Below are positions 14,932-21,108 of a DNA stretch of 22,904 bases, one piece after another. The position numbers and the translations under genes were made by a program. This DNA is from Fen-178 sp049516835 (GTDB taxonomy: Bacteria > Acidobacteriota > Terriglobia > Bryobacterales > Bryobacteraceae), in the NCBI GenBank assembly GCA_049516835.1, contig JBEKSR010000084.1, forward strand, positions 1-22,904, written 5' to 3'. Every line of letters starts with the position of its first letter. Position 1 is the stretch's first letter. Below the pieces are notes generated by a model. That model was given only the letters and a program-made list of their open reading frames with translations, was not told the DNA's origin and did no database searches.

Positions 14932-15080
14932 TACCTCTCGGAACTGACAGTGAGTTTCTTGCGGCCCCGCGCCCGCCGGCGCGCCAGCACCGCGCGGCCG
15001 TTCTTGGTCTCCATGCGGGAGCGGAATCCGTGAGTCTTCGCACGGTGACGATTATTCGGTTGAAAAGTGCGTTTCGGCAT
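14931..15080 (-). CDS. rpmH: 50S ribosomal protein L34
   Basis: A 49-residue protein: MPKRTFQPNNRHRAKTHGFR at the start, then a METKNGRAVLARRRARGRKKL core. This is the full L34 signature, a basic protein of the large ribosomal subunit. Start ATG 15080, stop TAG 14933-14931. A promoter with TATACT and TTGCCG lies just upstream, so rpmH leads the rpmH-rnpA-yidD-yidC-khpB-mnmE run. The LTVSSER ending is slightly longer than in E. coli. rnpA lies in the same frame after the TAG, so readthrough would fuse the two proteins. Confidence 0.97.
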   Translation of the reverse strand: MPKRTFQPNNRHRAKTHGFRSRMETKNGRAVLARRRARGRKKLTVSSER

Positions 15081-15096
15081 TTCAGTTCAAGTACTT

Positions 15097-15126
15097 AGTA
15101 TAGACCAGGGGGAGAGGCGGCGGCAA
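15097..15126 (-). promoter_or_regulatory. Sigma-70-type promoter of the rpmH cluster
   Basis: On the - strand TTGCCG (15126-15121) and TATACT (15102-15097) are 18 bp apart and face rpmH. The -10 has five of six consensus bases. The predicted 5' leader is about 10 nt, short, and no clear Shine-Dalgarno sequence precedes the rpmH ATG. Confidence 0.6.
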
Positions 15127-15157
15127 ATGGGGGTGATCCGTCGCAAGAGCAAAGACC

Positions 15158-15233
15158 TTAAACCGCAGAGGCGCAAAGACGCTGAGAATTTAGAGTTTTT
15201 CGGGGATCTTGGCTCTCTGGGCTTCTGTGTTTA
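15158..15233. repeat. Degenerate inverted repeat of the AACCGCAGAGGCGC type
   Basis: The left arm (15158-15187, starting TTAAACCGCAGAGGCGC) and the right arm (15210-15233, ending CTGTGTTTAA) are imperfect reverse complements. The left arm has an 8-10 bp AGAG/AAAG/GAGA rhythm. Similar sequences are familiar as dispersed non-coding repeats in several bacterial phyla (recollection, not searched). Confidence 0.5.
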
Positions 15234-15480
15234 ACGGGTGCCGGCGGCACGAGCGCGCAGAGGAGGCAGAGAGCGCAGAGATGGTAAGGCGGTCCGGCCA
15301 GTTCACCGCCTCTGTGTCAGACTGGCCCGGGAATGTGTCACCGGCCCACATCCGGGGGCGTTTCCACCATGGAAAGAAGCAGGCAAAACACCACTAAAAG
15401 TGCGAGACCCGTTGCGACCGTCATTATAGTGCCCTCGTTTCTATGGACATGTGGAGCAATTCGAATGCCAAAGACCTGGC

Positions 15481-15501
15481 GGGCAGGTTCAGAACCTGCC
15501 C
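15481..15501. repeat. Palindromic repeat, family 3 (intergenic copy)
   Basis: GGGCAGGTTC (15481-15490), a central A, and GAACCTGCCC (15492-15501) form perfect 10-bp arms. The same GGGCAGG...CCTGCCC design appears at 18011-18033 and, in frame, in mnmE. It lies 46 bp beyond the stop of the Asp-box gene. Confidence 0.8.
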
Positions 15502-15546
15502 ACTATACTCTTCGGCCAATTTGGGGAATCCTTTGACGGAATCGCC

Positions 15547-16362
15547 TCAGGGCTGGCAGGCCCCGAGATGCACGGCGAAGGCGGCCACCGGAACCCAGCG
15601 CTCGCCCTGGCGGCGCTCGAGGTGGAACGACTGCGTGGGGCCATCGGCGCGCGCGCGCCACTCGGAGGACGGCGCCACCGGCGGGGGCTTGAGCTGGAAC
15701 GGCCGGTCGCTGGTTTCGCGGATGGTCCAGGTTTCGCCGGCGTCGGGAGATTCGTACAGCTCGTAACGGCCCCCCTCGGCTCCCGGCCCCCGGTCGATGA
15801 TCAGGCTGCCGCTGTCCTTGGCGCTGAAATGGAACTGCTGGATGGAACCGACACGGCTCTCGGAAAAAATGGCGCGCTGCCGCCATGTCTTGCCGCCATC
15901 GGAGGTCAGGAGCAGAAACGGATCCTGGGGAAGAGGGGACAGCACCTGGCCGCTGGTCCAGCCCAATTCGGCATCCAGAAACTGGATGCGGTCCAGGGAG
16001 GCGCCGCGGATGCGTTCGTGCGCCTCGCGCCAGGTGTGCCCGGCATCCTCGCTGGCCAGCAGCACGGAGTAGAGCGTCACGGCCGAGGAATGAATGTTGC
16101 CGGCCGCGAAAATCCTGCCGGACCCAGGGGGCACCCCCGACTCGACAGCGGCCAGTTCCAGATAGACGGGGCACGGCTCATCCGCCGGGCAGCTCAAGCC
16201 GGCCCACTGGACATCGTCTTCGGTGCAACGGAACGGCAGCAGCATGGGCTTGCCGGAGTTCTCCAGCACGGGCGGCGCGGGGTTGGCGGGCGGCTGCTCC
16301 TGGGCCCAGGCCGCAACCGCGGCCAGAACCGTCAGGAGAACTGTCTCCGGTAGAAACCGCAT
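15547..16362 (-). CDS. Secreted Asp-box (BNR-repeat) beta-propeller-like protein, function unknown
   Basis: A 271-residue protein with a signal peptide (about 1-20; core LLTVLAAVAAWA, cleavage near AWAQ). Three Asp-box motifs (S-x-D-x-G-x-x-W type) are visible: SEDAGHTW, TSDGGKTW and SPDAGETW, spaced about 50-60 residues apart. These mark blades of a sialidase- or Ycf48-like propeller. Sialidase catalytic residues are not recognisable and the protein is too short for a full six-blade enzyme, so a binding or structural role is more likely. VESGVPPGSGRI is encoded by a family 1 repeat and lies between the N-terminal region and the first motif. It appears to be a single-gene unit with its own promoter. 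Confidence 0.75.
   Translation of the reverse strand: MRFLPETVLLTVLAAVAAWAQEQPPANPAPPVLENSGKPMLLPFRCTEDDVQWAGLSCPADEPCPVYLELAAVESGVPPGSGRIFAAGNIHSSAVTLYSVLLASEDAGHTWREAHERIRGASLDRIQFLDAELGWTSGQVLSPLPQDPFLLLTSDGGKTWRQRAIFSESRVGSIQQFHFSAKDSGSLIIDRGPGAEGGRYELYESPDAGETWTIRETSDRPFQLKPPPVAPSSEWRARADGPTQSFHLERRQGERWVPVAAFAVHLGACQP
16114..16143 (-). repeat. GC-rich dispersed repeat, family 1, inside the Asp-box gene
   Basis: Over 30 bp this - strand sequence differs by a single base from 4285-4314 on the + strand, which is intergenic. Here it is read in frame as part of VESGVPPGSGRI, in a region with no propeller motif. Confidence 0.85.
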
Positions 16363-16372
16363 GCCTAGCCAA

Positions 16373-16378
16373 ATTGTA
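16373..16378 (-). promoter_or_regulatory. -10 element of the Asp-box protein gene
   Basis: TACAAT on the - strand, 10 bp before the ATG at 16362. It implies a leader of only a few bases. The -35 is weak (TTTGGA at 16401-16396, 17 bp away). The same TACAAT hexamer precedes the antitoxin and the Rrf2 gene. Confidence 0.45.
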
Positions 16379-16450
16379 GCCCCAAGGAAAATAGCTCCAA
16401 AGGGCTATCGAAAAATAGCTCTTTTTCTCGACTGAGTTTTTCCCGAAACT

Positions 16451-16480
16451 TGTAACGGATACCCTGTGTTCATTCGTCTA
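16451..16480 (+). promoter_or_regulatory. Putative ECF-sigma-type promoter facing the small RNA candidate
   Basis: TGTAAC at 16451-16456 and CGTCTA at 16475-16480 are 18 bp apart on the + strand. The CGTC-type -10 and the AAC-ending -35 are typical of extracytoplasmic-function sigma promoters in general. Nothing coding lies downstream on this strand, only a strong terminator 60-70 bp on. Confidence 0.4.
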
Positions 16481-16486
16481 GAAGGT

Positions 16487-16550
16487 AAATCCCCGTTACG
16501 ACAGCGGGCGCACTCACCCCTATCACCCAAACGCGCCCGCTTCTTTTTTT
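16487..16550 (+). ncRNA. Candidate small RNA with G-free C-rich loop ending in an intrinsic terminator
   Basis: From a start near 16487 (about 7 bp after CGTCTA) the transcript would be about 60 nt. It ends in a hairpin with perfect 9-bp arms (16503-16511 and 16533-16541) and a T-rich tail. The 21-nt loop (16512-16532) contains no G and has two C runs (CACCCC and CACCC), the kind of loop that small RNAs use to pair with Shine-Dalgarno regions. No open frame of note exists here. The boundaries and the existence of the RNA are predictions. Confidence 0.4.
16503..16550 (+). terminator. Strong intrinsic terminator, + strand
   Basis: AGCGGGCGC (16503-16511) pairs perfectly with GCGCCCGCT (16533-16541), followed by TCTTTTTTT to 16550. 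The T-tract is on the + strand, so it serves + strand transcription. There is no + strand gene within 11 kb upstream. On the - strand the hairpin lies just past cysK but lacks a T-tract on that side. Confidence 0.8.
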
Positions 16551-17510
16551 CTACTCGTCGAAGATTCCCTCGAACAGCGCGGTGCTGAGGTAGCGCTCGG
16601 CGGCATCGGGGAGCAATACGACCACAGTCTTGCCCGCAAATTCGGGCTGCTGGCCCAGACGGACCGCCACGGCCACCGCCGCGCCGCCGGAGATGCCGGC
16701 CAGAATGCCCTCCTCTCTCGATAAGCGCCGCGCCATTTCGAAGGCCTCCTCGTTGGTCGCGAGTTCCACGCGGTCCACCACGGAAAGGTCCAGCGTCTCG
16801 GGAATGAAACCGGCGCCGATCCCTTGAATCTTGTGCGGGCCGGGCTTCAGCGGCTGTCCGGCCAGGTGCTGGGCGATCACCGGGCTGGCCGCGGGCTCAA
16901 TGCCGACGGAAAGAATCCGCTTGCCTTTTTCCTTCTTGATATAGCGCGAGACGCCGGTGATGGTGCCGCCCGTGCCAATACCCGAGACGAAGACGTCGAT
17001 CGAGCCATCGGTGTCTTCCCAGATTTCCGGACCCGTGGTGCGGAAATGGATTTCGGGATTGGCGGGGTTCTTGAACTGCTGAAGCAACACGTAACGCCGG
17101 GGATCGGAGGCCACGATTTCTTCGGCTTTGGAGATGGCGCCAGCCATCCCTTGCGGCCCCGGGGTGAGCACCAGGTTGGCCCCCAGCACCCGGAGCAGCT
17201 TGCGCCGCTCGAGCGACATGGTCTCGGGCATGGTCAGAGTGATGGAATATCCCCGTGCCGCGGCGACAAACGCCAGCGCAATCCCGGTGTTGCCGCTGGT
17301 AGGCTCGATGAGTTCCTTGCCGGGCGTGAGAATACCGCGCTTCTCCGCGTCCCATATCATCGACGCGCCGATGCGGCACTTGACGGAATAGGCGGGATTG
17401 CGGCCTTCGATCTTGGCGAGAAGGATGGCTTTGCCGCCGCCGGTAACGTGATTCAGCCGCACCAGTGGAGTGCGGCCAATACTGAAGGAATTGTCGTCGT
17501 AGATTCGCAA
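16551..17510 (-). CDS. cysK: Cysteine synthase A (O-acetylserine sulfhydrylase)
   Basis: A 319-residue protein, very close to typical CysK throughout. The PLP lysine is Lys44 in YSVKCRIGASMIWDAE. The substrate loop is EPTSGNTGIALAFVAAARG and the phosphate-binding loop is GIGTGGTITG. The C-terminus reads YLSTALFEGIFDE. It makes cysteine from O-acetylserine and sulfide. The start is TTG 17510 with GGGAG seven bases upstream; the frame runs on upstream but only as a shadow of the regulator gene. The Rrf2-type regulator ends one base before it, so the two are surely cotranscribed. CysK can also act as a partner of Rrf2 regulators, as with CymR in Bacillus subtilis. Confidence 0.96.
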   Translation of the reverse strand: MRIYDDNSFSIGRTPLVRLNHVTGGGKAILLAKIEGRNPAYSVKCRIGASMIWDAEKRGILTPGKELIEPTSGNTGIALAFVAAARGYSITLTMPETMSLERRKLLRVLGANLVLTPGPQGMAGAISKAEEIVASDPRRYVLLQQFKNPANPEIHFRTTGPEIWEDTDGSIDVFVSGIGTGGTITGVSRYIKKEKGKRILSVGIEPAASPVIAQHLAGQPLKPGPHKIQGIGAGFIPETLDLSVVDRVELATNEEAFEMARRLSREEGILAGISGGAAVAVAVRLGQQPEFAGKTVVVLLPDAAERYLSTALFEGIFDE

Positions 17511-17511
17511 C

Positions 17512-17937
17512 TTAGATCTCCCAATTGTGGACGTACTGGTTCTGCTTTTCGGTCCAGCCGCGCAGCAGCCCCGCGAAGGTGGTCTTGTCAACGACCTCCG
17601 AAACGGCGCAGTCCACCTGCCGCCGCATGTCCGTGAAGGGCGTCTCGGCCTTGCGGCGCGGCCGGCTCGGCCCCTGCGGCGGGCCTTCGATGGAGCGCAG
17701 CACCTCTCCCACGGTGAGCGATTCGGCGGACCGGGCGAGCAGGTAGCCCCCTTCCGCGCCACGGCGGGATTCCACGAATCCAGCCTGCTTTAATCCCACC
17801 AGAATGATCTCGAGGAACTTCCGGGGGATCTTCTGGCGGCGGGCAATGCCGGCGATTCTCACCGGCTCGCCGGCGGGTTGTGCAGCCAAGTCGAAGATCG
17901 CCTGCAACGCGTATTCGCCTTTCACGGAAATGTTCAT
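17512..17937 (-). CDS. Rrf2-family transcriptional regulator (CymR/IscR-like)
   Basis: A 141-residue protein. The N-terminus MNISVKGEYALQAIFDLA and the winged-helix part IAGIARRQKIPRKFLEIILVGLKQAGFVESRRGAEGGYLLA are classic Rrf2. IscR and NsrR need three closely spaced cysteines for an Fe-S cluster; only one Cys is present here (in RRQVDCAVSEVVD), so cluster sensing is unlikely. That and the direct link to cysK suggest a CymR-type regulator of cysteine metabolism that responds to O-acetylserine or CysK (inference). ATG 17937 has no strong ribosome binding site. An inverted repeat over its promoter is a likely autoregulatory site. Confidence 0.88.
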   Translation of the reverse strand: MNISVKGEYALQAIFDLAAQPAGEPVRIAGIARRQKIPRKFLEIILVGLKQAGFVESRRGAEGGYLLARSAESLTVGEVLRSIEGPPQGPSRPRRKAETPFTDMRRQVDCAVSEVVDKTTFAGLLRGWTEKQNQYVHNWEI

Positions 17938-17968
17938 AGGGGCTGGACGGCGGGATTCACCCGTATCC

Positions 17969-17985
17969 TACTAGAGATTGTAGTA
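17969..17985. promoter_or_regulatory. Inverted repeat over the Rrf2-cysK promoter, likely operator
   Basis: TACTA (17969-17973) and TAGTA (17981-17985) are complementary arms separated by 7 bp. They overlap the -10 hexamer TACAAT and the expected transcription start. A dimeric Rrf2 regulator bound here would block its own transcription (inference). Confidence 0.5.
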
Positions 17986-18005
17986 CATGTCGCGGAAGGG
18001 CGCAA
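17977..18005 (-). promoter_or_regulatory. Promoter of the Rrf2-cysK operon
   Basis: On the - strand TTGCGC (18005-18000) and TACAAT (17982-17977) are separated by 17 bp. The -10 is good and the -35 matches at three of six positions. The predicted leader is about 33 nt. Confidence 0.5.
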
Positions 18006-18010
18006 ATGGC

Positions 18011-18033
18011 GGGGCAGGTCGGGGACCTGCCCC
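18011..18033. repeat. Palindromic repeat, family 3, downstream of the receptor gene
   Basis: GGGGCAGGTC (18011-18020) and GACCTGCCCC (18024-18033) are perfect 10-bp arms with a 3-bp loop. It begins 5 bp after the receptor stop codon. It could act as a transcript end structure, but there is no T-tract on the - strand side. It is related to 15481-15501. Confidence 0.8.
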
Positions 18034-18038
18034 ACGGA

Positions 18039-21000
18039 TCAGAAGCTGAACCGCGTCTGGAACTCGATGCGCCGGTTGTTGGCGGCAGTGCCGCCGCCGA
18101 AGCCGCCTATACCGCCGCCCGCGCCCCCACCGCCGAAACCGCTGTTCAGCGTGGTGGGTTGGCCAAACTGCGGCGAGGTGAGGATGCCTTGATAGCCGCC
18201 CGGGTTCACGTGGTTCAGGATGTTGTTGAACATCACCGAGAGAGTCACCGTGTAGCGATGCTCGGAGGATGCACCCGTGGTCCCCATGCCGCCGCGGCCG
18301 CCGCGGCCGCCGCCACCCATGCGCATACCGCCGCCACCACGGCCACCGCCGCCACCCATGCCACCACGGCCGCCGCCGCCGCCCATGCCCCGGCCGCCCC
18401 CGCGGCCGCCGCCCATGCCATCGGTAGCGGCATTGGCAGCGTTCGGGCTGCGGGGCGGACCGAAGCCGAACGTGCGGCCCACTCGAAGATTGAAGGACAC
18501 CAGGCCCGCGGCCGTCAGGTAGTTCCGCGGAACCAGGTCGAGGGTGGAGCCCGGAACCGGATTGGTGTTGAAATAGCCGAACGGCGTCGACACAATGTTC
18601 GCCCCAGGACCGGTGGCCAGGTCGGGACGGGCATTCCGCAGCGTGTCACCGTAGAAATCGCGGCCCAGCGTGACGTCGTACGGCCGGCCGGAATTCAACG
18701 TCAGGAACGGGCTGAGCTGCAGTTTGAGCGGCGCCGCCACCGAGCCCACCAATTGGAACCGGTTCCGCGTATCCAGCGACGACCGTCCCCAGTCCTGCAA
18801 GAAATTGTAGGGATTCGACGGCGACCCGGGCAGATCGCTGGCATAGTTGAGCGAGTAGTTTCCGAACAGCGAAACATTCTTGTTGAACCGCGTGTTGAAG
18901 TTGGCCATGAAAATGTTCTGCTTCATGAGCCCGCCCGATTCGTACTCGAACAGGTTTCCGGCGGCGCCATAGGGCCGCAGGCCCAAGCTGGGCTGACCCG
19001 CGGGGTAAGTGCCCGGTATGGGAGCATTGATGGGCACGGTCTGCTGCAGGTGCAGGGCGCGCGTGTTGGTGTAGGTAACGGCGAACGTGGTGTTCCAGGG
19101 CAACTGCCGCTCCACGCCGATGGCGCTCTGGGCGCTGTAGCTGGCCCGAAGATTGGGGTCCAGCCGGTAGATGCTGTTCTGCTGCGGGGTGAGCGTCGAG
19201 AGCGGCGGCACATTCGGGAAGAAGTCCGGGTTCTGCACCAGGTATGAGAGCTGGTTGATACCGTTGAGGCGCCAGGCCTGCATGGTGAGGCTTTCGCTGA
19301 TGCGGTCGTAGAATATTCCGAAACCGCCGCGGATTACGGTTTTCTGCCGCCCGTTCTTGGCGGCGCCGGGGGCCCAGGCGAAGCCCAGGCGCGGCGCCCA
19401 ATCGCCGTGGTCGGAGATGTTGGTCTGGAATTCGTAGCGCACCCCCACGCTAACGGTGAAATTCGGACGCATGCGCCAGTCGTCCTGCGCGAACAGGCCG
19501 GAATCGATCTGCGTGACGCTGGCATACGGGTTGCCGGCGGAGATGGTGAATTGAGAGGCTCCTCCGCCCAGGGCCCGGATCTGCGCCGGCGTGTCCCCCA
19601 GTTGCTGGAACCACAGGGTGCGGCGGTATTGCTCGATCGACGTGATCTGGGTGGTCTCGGGCTGCCCGGTGGCGGGGTCGATCACCACCTGGTTATTGGC
19701 GTCCAGCACCGGCGCGATCCCGCCCAGGAACGAGAACGTGCCGCCGTAACCCGATGGGGAATTGGACTGGCTGCTCTCGCGGCGAAGGCGCACTCCGAAC
19801 CGGACGGTATGGGCGCCGCGGGAAAGCGAGGTGTAGTTTTGCAGCTCGAAGTGTTTGGCCGTGCTGTAGGAATGCCCATTCTGATTGCCGCCGCTGGTGA
19901 ATGCGCCCGCCACGCTGAGCTGCGGAATGGAATTGTTGCCCAGCGAATTGCTGTAGCTGCGCGTGAATTGGAAGCGGGTTTCGTTCACCGCCCGGGAGTT
20001 GAGGATGGCGGTCTCGGTGAGCATCAGGTTCTGGTTGTTGCTGGTCGAGTTGTAGCCCAACGCCGGCAGCGTAGTGCCTCCGATGCCGGCGTTGTCCCGA
20101 TAGCCCGTTCCATACTCGAAGCGGGCTACCAGCGTGTGGTTCTTGCTCAACTGGTAGTCGACTCGCGGGCCGATGGTGGTGCGTACGTTAGGGGTCACCA
20201 CGGCGGTGTTGATATTGCTTTGAAGCAGCGTGGTGGGATCGAGGAAAATCGCGTGGATGATGGCATTGTCCTGGATGTCCCGCCGGTTGAAGTCCAGGTA
20301 GAACGAAGAGCGATGATTGATGGGACCGCCGAAATTGCCGCCATACATCTGGTTCGAATAGTCCGGCTTGTTCTGGACGAACGGGTTGCGCGAGTTGAAA
20401 ATGCCGTTGCTTTCATTGAAAAACACGCTGCCGCGGAAGGTGTCGCTGCCCGGCTTGGTGAGGATTTCGATGCGGCCGAAGCCCAGCCGGTCGTATTCCG
20501 CCGAGAAGGGATTCTGGTTGATGCGGATTTCGCGGATGGATTCCTTGGGAGGTAGTTGGCCGCCGCTGAATCCATCGATATAAATCTGGCCGCCGTTGGG
20601 CCCGGCGCCGGGGCCGGCCAGCGCCTGGAGGGCGTCCGCCAGGTCGTCCGGATCGTCGGGCAGGGCGGCGAGGTCCTCGCCCTTCAGTACCAGCGCGGTG
20701 GCGTTGTTGTCCGGCTCGACGCTCAGGCTCGGGCCAGCCTCACCCTGGACCGTAACTTCCTGCTTCTCGGCGGCGCTCACCTTCATCTGAATGGGAAGCT
20801 GGAGAGTGCTTCCAGCCGCGATGGCGACCACCCGTTCAAAAGGCGCGAAGCCGGGGAACGTCACCCGCACCGTGTACTGGCCCGTCAGGAGACCGGCAAA
20901 CATGTAGCTGCCATCACCTTGCGTGCGAACCGACTTCTGCATGCCACTGCTCGCGATCGAAACTGTCGCGGCGGGAATGATGGCGCCCGAGTCGTCCGTC

Positions 21001-21101
21001 AGGACGCCACGCAGCGTCCCGGTTGTCTGTTGGGCCGGCGCGCTGAACACCGTCAGTGCGGCTGCCAAAAGCAAGAAGCCGATGGTTCGCGAGTTGAACA
21101 T
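18039..21101 (-). CDS. Oar-like TonB-dependent outer-membrane receptor with Gly/Arg-rich insert
   Basis: A 1020-residue protein. ATG 21101 is chosen because a signal peptide (about 1-24; IGFLLLAAALTVFSAPAQQ) follows at once and GGGGAAG precedes it; an upstream ATG at 21152 lies inside the DUF5666-type gene. Domain order: signal, carboxypeptidase-regulatory-like fold (about 27-105, GVLTDDSGAIIPAATVSI), plug (about 110-230, IYIDGFSGGQLPPKESIREI), then a beta-barrel ending in an aromatic RRIEFQTRFSF. Such receptors import or bind large ligands at the outer membrane, powered by TonB-ExbBD. Residues about 892-942 are almost only Gly, Arg and Met, and a second Gly-rich stretch lies near 990-1010. 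No clear TonB box was seen. The ligand is unknown. Confidence 0.9.
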   Translation of the reverse strand: MFNSRTIGFLLLAAALTVFSAPAQQTTGTLRGVLTDDSGAIIPAATVSIASSGMQKSVRTQGDGSYMFAGLLTGQYTVRVTFPGFAPFERVVAIAAGSTLQLPIQMKVSAAEKQEVTVQGEAGPSLSVEPDNNATALVLKGEDLAALPDDPDDLADALQALAGPGAGPNGGQIYIDGFSGGQLPPKESIREIRINQNPFSAEYDRLGFGRIEILTKPGSDTFRGSVFFNESNGIFNSRNPFVQNKPDYSNQMYGGNFGGPINHRSSFYLDFNRRDIQDNAIIHAIFLDPTTLLQSNINTAVVTPNVRTTIGPRVDYQLSKNHTLVARFEYGTGYRDNAGIGGTTLPALGYNSTSNNQNLMLTETAILNSRAVNETRFQFTRSYSNSLGNNSIPQLSVAGAFTSGGNQNGHSYSTAKHFELQNYTSLSRGAHTVRFGVRLRRESSQSNSPSGYGGTFSFLGGIAPVLDANNQVVIDPATGQPETTQITSIEQYRRTLWFQQLGDTPAQIRALGGGASQFTISAGNPYASVTQIDSGLFAQDDWRMRPNFTVSVGVRYEFQTNISDHGDWAPRLGFAWAPGAAKNGRQKTVIRGGFGIFYDRISESLTMQAWRLNGINQLSYLVQNPDFFPNVPPLSTLTPQQNSIYRLDPNLRASYSAQSAIGVERQLPWNTTFAVTYTNTRALHLQQTVPINAPIPGTYPAGQPSLGLRPYGAAGNLFEYESGGLMKQNIFMANFNTRFNKNVSLFGNYSLNYASDLPGSPSNPYNFLQDWGRSSLDTRNRFQLVGSVAAPLKLQLSPFLTLNSGRPYDVTLGRDFYGDTLRNARPDLATGPGANIVSTPFGYFNTNPVPGSTLDLVPRNYLTAAGLVSFNLRVGRTFGFGPPRSPNAANAATDGMGGGRGGGRGMGGGGGRGGMGGGGGRGGGGMRMGGGGRGGRGGMGTTGASSEHRYTVTLSVMFNNILNHVNPGGYQGILTSPQFGQPTTLNSGFGGGGAGGGIGGFGGGTAANNRRIEFQTRFSF
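18272..18425 (-). repeat. Low-complexity GGN/CGN repeat encoding the Gly/Arg-rich insert
   Basis: The + strand is an irregular run of CCG, CCA and CGG-type triplets. On the coding strand this gives RGG-, GGGGRGG- and GGMRMGG-like segments inside the C-terminal part of the receptor barrel. The units are imperfect, so this is degenerate triplet repetition and not a clean tandem array. Confidence 0.75.
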
Positions 21102-21108
21102 ACTTCCC

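Larger units (their letters stand above)
15127..15546. other. Repeat-rich non-coding gap upstream of the rpmH cluster
   Basis: No convincing gene. It contains an AACCGCAGAGGCGC-type repeat with an imperfect inverted partner (15158-15233), a related AG-rich stretch at about 15250-15283, a GGCGGT/ACCGCC hairpin at about 15288-15310, and the family 3 palindrome at 15481-15501. No DnaA-box cluster or AT-rich unwinding element was seen, so there is no support for an origin. Confidence 0.6.

Noticed and set aside
15081..15546. Chromosomal origin next to rpmH
   Set aside because: No TTATCCACA-type DnaA boxes, no AT-rich stretch, and no dnaA gene.
18011..18033. Intrinsic terminator for the receptor gene
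   Set aside because: The stem is strong but no T-tract follows on the - strand, and the same palindrome type occurs elsewhere away from gene ends.
18272..18425. CRISPR array or clean tandem repeat
   Set aside because: The units are short, irregular GGN/CGN triplets within one reading frame, with no constant repeat and unique spacer pattern.
18006..19247. A 413-codon + strand frame with Ala/Thr/His repeats opposite the receptor
   Set aside because: The Ala/Thr/His runs are just the reverse frame of the Gly/Arg-rich insert in the receptor.
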